Positions 55,663 through 64,000 of a DNA stretch of 64,000 nt are shown here, in pieces. Numbering within the stretch: position 1 is the first letter of the stretch; every line of letters begins with the position of its first letter. Below the pieces are notes generated by a model. That model searched no databases, was not told the DNA's origin, and saw nothing but the letters and a program-made list of their open reading frames with translations. A program made the translations under genes and the position numbers. Location of the stretch: the NCBI GenBank assembly GCA_039000515.1, contig JBCFYV010000001.1, forward strand, positions 29,161,048 through 29,225,047, in the 5' to 3' direction. This DNA comes from Timema cristinae. Lineage: Eukaryota > Arthropoda > Insecta > Phasmatodea > Timematidae.

Positions 55663-56005
55663 AAATATACAAAATTTTGTTTTATAAAACAATTATCAAG
55701 CTACATATATATAAATCCAATACAATTAACTAAAGTAATATGTATGGCATGCATTATCTGCAATTTTAATCAGAGTAATAAATTATTTTATGTAAATAAT
55801 TTTAGTCGATTATTGAAAATAGGTAATCAATACAGTTTTAATGTAATATAATCCAAAAAGCAACCATTGATATGTATAAAATAAAAATTTAATAAGTATA
55901 AATGATGTTGAAGGTTATGTAAAACATTGAACTATTTTTGAGTTAGTACTGTGATAAAACCGCATGTGTGTATGTGCGTAAATATTTTATAGAACTAAGA
56001 GATTT
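55663..56005. other. AT-rich non-coding stretch
   Basis: Nothing recognisable. Confidence 0.45.
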
Positions 56006-56224
56006 TTAACAACACGTCTTATCACCCATACGATTAATTGGCATTAGAAAGGATATATCTAAAGGAAGTGTACCCACATTTGCGTGGAAAGATAGTGTAA
56101 AACAATTTTTAAAAAGCATCCTCAGTATACCCGACCGAGATTTTAACTCCGATCTTCCCATTATCGGCAGTATAGTATGCTGCAAAAGTAGCATATTAGA
56201 CAATGTGGACACTGAAGTGGTTTA
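56006..56224 (-). repeat. SINE family B, full length
   Basis: Reversed: caacacgtcttatcacccat (tail, internally shortened), cccacatttgcgtggaaaga (body), cgaccgagattttaactccg (B box), catatta-type head ending caatgtggacactgaagtgg. The frame at 56006-56212 is this SINE. Confidence 0.85.
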
Positions 56225-56309
56225 GTATTACAATCAATTTAAATTTTAAAATGCTTGGTATTTAAATAAATATGTTTGATTATAGCTTATAAACTATTGG
56301 GTTTATACA

Positions 56310-56585
56310 AATATACTCACTTTGCTAGATGGGGGCTCCGTTTAGCCACAAGAGACCTCCAAAGAAAGGTCCGCACTGACTTTAAAGTTGATCCAACATT
56401 TTAAGTTTTTTTTCAGGGGTTAAAAATTAAAATTTGTACCTTTTTTGAATTTTACCGTCGGTTACAGACTAAAAGATATAATTTTGCCAAATTTTAAGTT
56501 TCTAGCTCATCTGGAAGTGAGTAAACAATGTTATTGAGTGAGTGAGTAAGCCATGTTGTTTTATAATAGTATAATTTAAACAATT
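56310..56585 (+). repeat. Dispersed repeat family J
   Basis: ccgtttagccacaagagacc, gtccgcactgactttaaagt, ttttaccgtcggttacagac, tttctagctcatctggaagt, gagtgagtgagtaagc. The second copy is at 62113. Style resembles conserved ends of invertebrate transposons; class unknown. Confidence 0.6.
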
Positions 56586-56639
56586 TTTTACTTTAACATC
56601 ATTACAACTTTACAATAGTGAGTTATTTCCTATTTAAAT

Positions 56640-57110
56640 AATTGTGAGGCTATGATCAAAATTCGTGATTTCTGTGTATGTAAAGTGGCCTTAAAGTTAT
56701 TTTCACGAGAAAACGAGACTAACCATTATGTTTACCATTGTATAATCTAGATAAACAATTTAATGAAATCGTATCAGTGAATTTCGAAAAACTGACCCAG
56801 GCATAGGCTGGAAATAGTAAAAGATTTAAAGTAAAGTAAATAGTGTATTTCGAGAAAATCGATTTATCTTTTTGCCCTTCAATAAACTACGCTCAAAACC
56901 TCTATGGGGAACTTTCTGAAAATCCTAAATACCAACTTTAGCCACAATGGTCTAATGGACATGGTTTAGGCTTTAGACCGAGATCCAGACGCACAAAGCA
57001 CAGACAGACAGACGTTATCATGAAATTAACTTTTTCTGTTTCAGGGGCTTATGTAACTTTAAAATTTATCAAAATCTTGATTTAATTTTTTTTAAATATC
57101 ACAGTAAGAT
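56640..57110 (-). repeat. Dispersed repeat family I, longest reversed copy
   Basis: Includes gtatgtaaagtggccttaaa, tcgagaaaatcgatttatct, ttcaataaactacgctcaaa, gacagacagacgttatcatg, tttttctgtttcaggggctt, tttatcaaaatcttgattta: the I order reversed. Confidence 0.6.
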
Positions 57111-57861
57111 TAAGTGAAAATTAATCACATATTTATAATCTTTGATTTTCATTTTCATTTAAATAAAGACAGGAATACTCTTGACAATTTTAGAATTTAC
57201 TTGACATCAACAAATTCACTGTCTTTGGAAAGATTTCCCTACCTCTGCGCAATGATGCGCAAGACTATTTATTACACTTACTCTTTTGTATACCTTCTAC
57301 TTTATCCCCCTTGCTCGCACCTCTTAAATTCCTGCGAAGTAGATATTCATGTCTAACCACACAAGAAAAACTTTGTATATAACCTTCAATTTATTATTCG
57401 TGTCTTAAAGTTACTTTTAGAGAATATACCAAATGGCTGTTCAAAATCCGATATTTGCAAAAGTACTTGGTACTTACTTAGCTCCAGTTGTTAAAATCGA
57501 CACCATGTTTCAAAAGTGAGAGTTGCATAGCATATCCTTATCGAGTAAATACATCTAGATTACATATAGGGGATTTGAAAACAATTCTTAAATATGAAGA
57601 GATTCTTTGTATTCAAGTGTAGGCCTACTTTTAACTTTTTATTTGTGACAACTACAGGACAAGAAACTAAATTAAACAGACACTTTGCGCATACAGGCAG
57701 GCACATTTTATCGGTTGGTGTTATTAAATTACGTGAACTAACTTAACTTAACCACGTCAGCATTAAGTCTAGTTTAAACTAGTCGAAATAATGTTATAAA
57801 AAGTAATAGTATATTTAAAAACTACATCTATGTATTCTTATTTGTCAGGCAAAAAAGTTTG
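57111..57861. other. AT-rich non-coding stretch
   Basis: The 80-codon frame at 57114-57356 shows no recognisable domain. Confidence 0.4.
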
Positions 57862-58112
57862 GACCCGCTTCGGTTGCCTCCGGGTCTAACGCGCTACTCT
57901 CGCACTAGACTAGACTGACGATGATGGGGAGATCAAGGCTCATATCTTGGTAGGGTGTACTCAGGTTTCTTTCCAAAATGGGTTTCTACCCTTGCTCTAC
58001 TCAAATGTGGATACAATTCCTATAAGTATAAACTTTCTCATCCATATAACTACTAGCGCAATTAGTACACTAGCGTATAACCGGAACGGGTAATATACGT
58101 GGTGCTAAAAAA
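57862..58112 (+). repeat. SINE family B, full length
   Basis: gacccgcttcggttgcctcc, gggtctaacgcgctactctc (A-box half), gactgacgatgatggggaga, ggctcatatcttggtaggg (degenerate B box), ctactcaaatgtggatacaa, cgtataaccggaacgggtaa, tatacgtggtgctaaaa. Confidence 0.87.
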
Positions 58113-59865
58113 CAATAAAAAAACCAGATAGTTTAGCACTTTTCAAAATGGTGGGTGGAGGGCAAACAAGTATAGTACAATTTTTATAGGAAAGGCCTTA
58201 TTTTACAGTTAGATAAATTATTAGATCTACTTTTCAGTGTTCACAAATAAGCTGATTTGATTTTCAGCTGTCAATCTCAAAAGATTGTATCAATATCAAT
58301 AAAATAAAATTAAAATATGGTAAAATGTTATCTAAGTTGATCGTAAAAAGCATGTATGTATTTTATAAAAGGTTCTTCCTATTGAAATTGGATTTTCATT
58401 CTGTATTGAAGCATGCGTACAGATTTATCTCACTTATATCTACAGACTCTCATCAGTAAGTCACTTATCCCTCCTCCCCTTTTATTTTCATCCTTCTCCT
58501 TCCCCCCCCCATTTTGTGTACCTGCCCGTTAAAGATTTGTTTATCGTTACACAAATATAGAAGGAATTATAAAGGCTGAATTTTAAGGGAATTATTTCAC
58601 ATTTTTATGCATGAATAGAGATTGGTAAACCGTTAAAGATAATACTACTTCCAAATTTCAATACACAATCCCGAGAATAGAATCCCGACCTCTCAGGTCA
58701 ACGTAAATCTGGTTTATCACGTGTTTGACGTCTTAATAACCATGAAATCACTTAGGTGGACCCTCCATAAACAAAATAAGTAAACAATATAATAGTGTAG
58801 TATTAAATGGAGGCAAGTTTATCGCCTTTCAAAGTAAACGAAGTGTGGTGATTACTCAAAGTGCAGGTGCAGTCTTCTTTAAATTGAATGATACAAGGGA
58901 AAAAGCGGGTATGTCCAATTTTCATACATTCTGTCAATGATGTCATCTGTTAGGCAATTATGATACCTTTATAGAACGCTTTAGATTATGGTTAAAAGCG
59001 GTGTTTGTAATATTTAAATTAATTTAAAAATAAATATTTGATGAGGTTTTTACGGGGGTTTGAGGTGTAAAAGTCGCTGCTCAGTAAAATTCATGTAGTG
59101 TGATATACACCATTTTCCCCCTGTATCCGTTAAAATTGTGATCAATTGAAACTTTATAGCTCAATTTTATCGCCCCCCTGCAAAGCTAAGTGTGTGGCTA
59201 AAATTCTTGACTCTGGCTCAGGAAGCCGGAATTCGATTCCCAACCCCATAACCTCAAAGGGTCTTTTCCTCAAGTGAATGCTGGCGTTTCTCTTTAAAAA
59301 AAAATAATTTAACTCCTAATCCTACTCCTTTGGTTATAAATTTTGTCGATAAAGTTTAATACTAGTTAATAAACCTTACTGCGGAGTGAATTTACGACTC
59401 TTAGCCAAAGTATATATTCGGTAGCCAGTTATATGAGTCAAGAGGATACAAAGACGACTACATATCTAAGGGTCCCTGTTTAAACTTCAAGTGGTGCCAG
59501 AAATATTTCATACTGCTTTTATACTACTGATTTAAACTAAACTATCTAATTTGAGAGGACAAGTTAAGGCGGGTGTATTTTTTTAGGGTAAAAAAAACAC
59601 CACCTCTTTAGTGCTTATAGGAGGGGATATTATTTACTCTTTACACATACTCGTGGACACGGGGACAAATGCGTCACTCATATATATATATATGATATAA
59701 TCCTATATATAAAACATTTTAATGTATAATTAATTTATTTTTCAAGTATTGATATCGTCAAGTGAAAGTTGCAGATCACATGGGTTCAGGTGTAAATACA
59801 AAAACAATTTGTTTTTTTATTAATTTTTATACATATTATTAATTTAATTCCTATCTAAATCAGAC
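58113..59865. other. Non-coding stretch with two tRNA-like heads
   Basis: Reversed B-box-like gagaatagaatcccgacctc at 58673-58692 and a plus-strand head at 59170-59262 (gtgtgtggctaaaattcttg, ccggaattcgattcccaacc). Both look like eroded SINE heads. A C run lies at 58503-58510. No gene seen. Confidence 0.45.
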
Positions 59866-59972
59866 TGTACTCTTCCTCCACATAAATGTGAGTACACTTC
59901 CTCTGAGCTCTAGCGTCTTCTTCAGCTTTAATGTAAATACGCGAATAGCCCAGACGTGTAGTAAGACGGGAG
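59866..59972 (+). repeat. SINE family B, 3' half only
   Basis: ctcttcctccacataaatgt, gagtacacttcctc, aatacgcgaatagcccagac, gtgtagtaagacgggag. It lies just before the 43-bp satellite. Confidence 0.7.
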
Positions 59973-59981
59973 AAAGAAATA

Positions 59982-60449
59982 AACAAATTATTCAAGTACA
60001 GGTAAGTCATACTATTACTAAGCTAACAAATTATTCAAGTACAGGTAAGTCATACTATTACTAAGCTAACAAATTATTCAAGTACAGGTAAGTCATACTA
60101 TTACTAAGCTAACAATTATTCAAGTACAGTAAGTCATACTATTACTAAGCTAACAAATTATTCAAGTACAGGTAAGTCATACTATTACTAAGCTAACAAA
60201 TTATTCAAGTACAGGTAAGTCATACTATTACTAAGCTAACAAATTATTCAAGTACAGGTAAGTCATACTATTACTAAGCTAACAAATTATCAAGTACGGG
60301 TAGTCATACTATTACTAAGCTAACAAATTATTCAAGTACAGGTAAGTCATACTATTACTAAGCTAACAAATTATTCAAGTACAGGTAAGTCATACTATTA
60401 CTAAGCTAACAAATTATTCAAGTACAGGTAAGTCATACTTTACTAAGCT
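59982..60449. repeat. Tandem repeat, 11 units of 43 bp
   Basis: Unit: aacaaattattcaagtacag, gtaagtcatactattactaa, gct. Most units are identical; units 4, 8 and 11 carry 1-bp deletions. Nine of eleven contain the perfect splice-donor string CAGGTAAGT. High identity implies recent expansion. No spacers, so not a CRISPR array. Confidence 0.97.
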
Positions 60450-60479
60450 AACATTATGTTTAGTTTTTCTTATTGTTTT

Positions 60480-60905
60480 ATCTATAGATATTGTAGTTTA
60501 ATTTATCTCAACCCTTCGGAGAGAGAATTATTGCGATCATTGAAAAAAGAAAAAAAAATCAAGATTTTGATAAAAGTAGACGTTTTATTGCCCCCTGCAA
60601 CAGAAAAATTTGTTCTCAACCATATTACTGAGCTGGCAAGAACACTGTATCTAGGGAATTAATAGGGTTTTCCGAAAGGTTTTTGTAATTAGATATCAAA
60701 ATTAAGGATGTTTTTATAAAGGGGAAAAAAATATAAAATCGATTTTCTCGAAATCCGCTTGAAAAATTCTGTCTAAATTTGCATACAGGCATTGTTTAAA
60801 ATATAAAAAATGACACTTATTTTCTCATTAAATTGATGTATTTTATATACGCAGAACTTTAAAATTTTGATCATATCTTTGTAATTATTTGAGATACGAA
60901 ATATA
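60480..60905 (+). repeat. Dispersed repeat family I, long copy
   Basis: ctcaacccttcggagagaga, attgcgatcattgaaa, caagattttgataaaagtag, ttgccccctgcaacagaaa, ataaaatcgattttctcgaa, atgacacttattttctcatt. The 68-codon frame at 60456-60662 is inside it. Confidence 0.6.
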
Positions 60906-61002
60906 TTACTATTGTAATATTAAAAATATAAAAGTATTATAACAGTAATATATTTTTTAAACAACCAATAGTTTCAAAGTGGATATATTAACTTTTCTAG
61001 CT

Positions 61003-61258
61003 ACCCGCTTTGATGGCCGCGTGGTCTAACACGTTACTCTCTCAATAGAATAAACTGAATTGATGGAGAGGTTGAGGTTCAAGTCTCAGTTGGATGTACC
61101 AAGGGTGGTTTTTACAAAATGGTTTTGCACTCTCCCTCCAAGAAAATATGAATACACTTCCTCTAAATATATATAGCCTTCATAATTATTAAAATCGCTA
61201 GCGTAATTATTACATAGACGTATAGCCCGAACGGGTAGTAAGACGTGGTGCCAATTTT
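61003..61258 (+). repeat. SINE family B, full length
   Basis: acccgctttgatggccgcgt, ggtctaacacgttactctct, gttgaggttcaagtctcagt (B box), ctccctccaagaaaatatga, gcgtaattattacatagacg, agcccgaacgggtagtaaga, cgtggtgccaa, T/A-rich end. Confidence 0.88.
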
Positions 61259-61927
61259 TTTTTTCTAGCTTTCAGACTAGGCTCTTCATATCAAAATTGA
61301 ACTGTATAATTCGACCAAACAGTGTCAACACAGACGTGATGTATCCTGAGAGGATCAATCTTGAAGACCTTGTCACAGTCCCAGCATTGCAGATCCTGCG
61401 CAATGCGTCTATTTGCCTCCTCTCACTCCCTTTACCATCAATTCGGACCCTGTCCCGTGTCACTATCTCCTGGGAACACCCAACGTAGCTCTCCAGCGAT
61501 TTGGTCACTGCATTTACCGTCTGTGAATTAACGCGGTCGAGAATACCAACAGGAAATTTGACCGGTGGTTATCTTAAAGAGGTCGGAAGATGAGAATCGT
61601 TTCTACACATAGGATTTTGAAGACTTCATCCATCGGATAACACATTCACGTTTTATGTTTGAGTCGTAAGCGATTTCGGGGTTGAGTTGAAGTCCTTTTT
61701 GTTGGAAAATTAATATGGGTGTGTTTATTTTAACGTCTCTGTCATACGCCTGTTCTCTCTAATTGGTTCATATTTGTTCCTAATAAATCGAACCGGTGAA
61801 CCCGCAGATAAAGGCCTTTAACTTATGTTGTATATTTACTGATTAAAGGGAGATCATGGTTCTAGGTCCTGACAAGGTATAGTGGGGGTAATTAAAAAAA
61901 AGGACTGTTCTTGACTTTTCCCCAATT
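61259..61927 (-). other. Unassigned region with a ~99-codon minus-strand open frame
   Basis: The open stretch runs from about 61568 down to a stop at 61272; its first Met is at 61508. It contains ILDRVNSQTVNAVTKSLE and later RRQIDALRRICNAGTV. The region is clearly less AT-rich than its neighbours and flanked by B SINEs. No domain is recognised. It could be a decayed retroelement fragment, a single-exon relic, or chance. Confidence 0.25.
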
Positions 61928-62112
61928 TTTTTTAGCACCGCGTTCTACTACCCGTTTGGGTTATACGCTTATGTTTTAATTAAGCTAGTGGATTTAAGGA
62001 TGGGGAAGATTATATTTAAAGAAAATTTACCCGCATTTGCGTGTAGGATGAGAGAAAAACTTTTTTGAAACTATTATTCTTAGTACAATCGACTGAATTT
62101 AGAACCTTGAGT
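61928..62112 (-). repeat. SINE family B, 3' part (left of J insertion)
   Basis: Reversed: tagcaccgcgttctactacc, cgtttgggttatacgcttat (tail), ccgcatttgcgtgtaggatg (body), cgactgaatttagaaccttg (B box). Confidence 0.85.
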
Positions 62113-62447
62113 CGCTTTATTCGTTGTAAACTCCACCCGAAACCCCAGAGAGTTTTCTTTTCAGTTCGATGTAAACTAATGAAATTCCAGAGCCATTTTT
62201 TGATAGGTCTTACCGTTTAGCTACAAGAAACCCCAAAGAAAAGTCCGCACTGACTTTAAAGTTGCTCCGACAGTTTTAATTTTTTAGGGGGTTAAAATTT
62301 TTTTTTTTAACTTTTTGGAATTTTACCGTCGGTTACAGGCTATAAGCCATAAGTTTGCCAAATTTCTAATTTCTAGCTCATCTGTAAGAGGGTAAACATT
62401 AATGTCAGTGAGTGAGTCCCTCATGTGACTTTATAGTAGCATAATAT
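62113..62447 (+). repeat. Family J element inserted in a B SINE
   Basis: ccgtttagctacaagaaacc, gtccgcactgactttaaagt, ttttaccgtcggttacaggc, tttctagctcatctgtaaga, gtcagtgagtgagtccctca. B resumes at cagtcattggaaacctag. So a complete J may be ~335 bp. Confidence 0.65.
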
Positions 62448-62532
62448 AATACCCCAGTCATTGGAAACCTAGTTTACTGCGAGAGTAGCGCGTCAGACCA
62501 TGTGACCACCTAAGCGGGTTTTTTTCCCAAAT
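62448..62532 (-). repeat. SINE family B, head (right of J insertion)
   Basis: tagtttactgcgagagtagc, gcgtcagaccatgtgaccac, ctaagcgggtt: the reversed B head, in register with the piece ending at 62112. Confidence 0.85.
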
Positions 62533-62617
62533 TAATTTCAGTTGGATTAATTTCAAATTTTAACCTCCTCATCAGTGTAAATCCCAGAAGAAGAGTCCCA
62601 CGGGAGCACGAATGATG

Positions 62618-62777
62618 ATTAAAAAATATGCCAGGCCGCCACCGTGGTTCGGATTCCACTCTAAACTGTAGGTCCTTCATTTCATCTCACAATCACCCTA
62701 CCATTACACATTAGCGTAAGTGCGTATAACCCGAACGGGTAGTAAGACGCGGTGCTAATAATAATAATTAAAAAATA
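62618..62777 (+). repeat. Headless SINE family A with 11-bp TSD
   Basis: Element 62629-62766 between attaaaaaata (62618-62628 and 62767-62777). 5' end tgccaggccgccaccgtgg, then the hairpin, body and shared tail with (TAA)n. Starts within ~10 nt of the 5' ends of the copies at 12429 and 47173. Confidence 0.93.
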
Positions 62778-63281
62778 AGTTTGGTAACAGAAAACATGAT
62801 GGCCCTCAGCCTCTCACTAAATAAAATATTTGAAATGTATTCAATTTTGGGCACGTTGCCAATAAGATGGGTCCTTAAGTACTTGAACGAGGAAGAAGAT
62901 CCCATCACACCAATAGTCGTCTCCAAACACTCTCTGTACAATGGAAACTAACGCGGTTATCGATCTGTTTGCCTGGTTTGGTGAACATAAATATGCAGGT
63001 TAGAGAGATGGGCTTTCTTTAGGGCATTGCAGATGTAAGGGCTTTATAAACTGAGATGGAAGGAGGATTCCTCTTTATGGAAGAATCTCTTTGTAAAATA
63101 TGTTTACTCTCCCACCCTCTTAACCTTCCCCCCCAAATCACCACATTTTTTTGTCTGTTAACAATATATTTGAGATAAAATCTAAGAAATACAAGGGAAA
63201 AAGGGGGAATAATATTTTTTTAAACTCTAATTTAGCTAGTGCTTACATCTGTTAGACAATAACGGTTCCTTTCAAAGTACA
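62778..63281. other. Non-coding stretch
   Basis: Nothing recognisable. Confidence 0.4.
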
Positions 63282-63663
63282 CTTTATATCAGGGTTCGGC
63301 ATCCTTTTTAGGTTCCGATCGACTATTACTTGTGATCCCTTTTTGTCTCTCCACTCAACTTTTATTCCTTTCTTGTCTATAAATCTTGTATTTATTCCTT
63401 AAATTCAATATTCCTTCGATACTTATCCCCCTCTCCTGACTTTATACAAAATACATAAATGTACACTCCATTTATCCTGAACTGTAGTGGTCCTACCTTG
63501 ACGGATTATAACTATGGTCCTATCTTATAAGCTGTAGCATAGTGGAATAAAGCAAGGCAAGCTTGCCTTTACTTATGATGTAATTTTTTTACGTGGTTGA
63601 CCGAAACTTGCTTCGAAATTGACTGGTTGATCTCACCTGACTTTTGCCACCCCTACTTTATAT
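63282..63663. mobile_element. hAT-like MITE, family H, with perfect 8-bp TSD
   Basis: Element 63290-63655 (366 bp) between ctttatat (63282-63289) and ctttatat (63656-63663). Termini cagggttcggcatcc and ggtggcaaaag...tagggg-type right end (ttttgccacccccta-like: cttttgccacccct, a) are imperfect inverted repeats of the CAGGGGTCGGCA kind known from hAT elements. No coding. The related older copy is at 44483. Confidence 0.85.
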
Positions 63664-64000
63664 TATTGTTAAAAAAATCTTTCATATTTAAATTATTAAA
63701 AATTTGCTTGAGTTCTTATGGGGTTTGATCTAAAAAAGCAGTTGGCCTGAAAAATGTTTTAATGTTTTTCTTTCCCCCTCTTTCCCCTGTACCCTTAATA
63801 TAAAAGTGACCAGTATCGATGATCTTTCTGAGTAGTAAGTTGTTTCTACTTGAAAGATTGAAGGAGTTGTAAATAATAACACTTAACATAATTAAACGTC
63901 TAAAACACATTATTAGAACGTTTTTGTCAAATAAAATAAACAAGAAAATTATAAATTTTTCAACCACATTAATGGCACATACGGACTAGACGTCATACTC
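63664..64000. other. AT-rich non-coding stretch
   Basis: The 83-codon minus-strand frame at 63716-63967 shows no recognisable domain. Confidence 0.4.

Noticed and set aside
59982..60449. CRISPR-like array
   Set aside because: Units are directly adjacent with no unique spacers, in a eukaryotic setting; it is a satellite.

Overview
The window is AT-rich, repeat-dense nuclear DNA from a multicellular eukaryote with a large genome. I see no convincing intact host gene, no rRNA, no functional tRNA gene, no CRISPR array and no bacterial-style gene organisation. Long open frames are absent; most open frames fall in repeats, microsatellites or AT-rich filler. The repeat types suggest an arthropod or another invertebrate: Helitron-like ends of the kind common in arthropods, a MADF-type DNA-binding domain relic, hAT relics and many tRNA-derived SINEs. 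The species cannot be named from this sequence.

SINEs dominate. I use provisional letters. Family A (about 290 bp) has a tRNA-like head, a body with a second T-arm-like hairpin and a (TAA)n tail; nine copies are seen, most with clear target-site duplications (TSDs). Family B (about 250 bp) has a Leu/Ser-type long-arm tRNA-like head and more than 30 copies of very different ages. A and B end in the same roughly 50-bp 3' segment. Families C and D share a different 3' segment, and a D variant (D') carries a third. Family E is a single copy. Family F is a short tRNA-like repeat that often travels with a longer repeat, G.

DNA transposons: a 2.5-kb hAT-like element (18243-20791) sits inside a D SINE and itself hosts three SINEs. 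A second hAT (39470-40292) has a perfect 8-bp TSD and a frameshifted transposase C-terminus. A small hAT-like MITE (63290-63655) also has a perfect 8-bp TSD and has a relative at 44483-44893. Two Helitron-like elements have exact TC...CTAG ends flanked by A and T (21197-21866 minus; 45030-45465 plus, inside a B SINE). A 405-bp inverted-repeat element lies at 51637-52041. Foldback-like family K and unclassified families I, J and L are also dispersed.

Other content: a decayed LINE reverse-transcriptase tail split by a B SINE (41761-42698), a broken MADF-domain coding relic (8233-8406), an 11-copy 43-bp satellite with consensus splice-donor motifs (59982-60449), a 5-copy 78-bp tandem (24143-24525), a degenerate ~65-bp minisatellite split by an A SINE (31845-32660) and a ~285-bp palindrome built from F repeats (26418-26702).

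The window therefore reads as a record of stacked insertions. The main biological interest is the modular SINE system (different heads on shared tails, plus 'headless' A copies) and the datable nestings. Boundaries of degenerate copies are estimates from reading by eye, good to about 10-30 bp.
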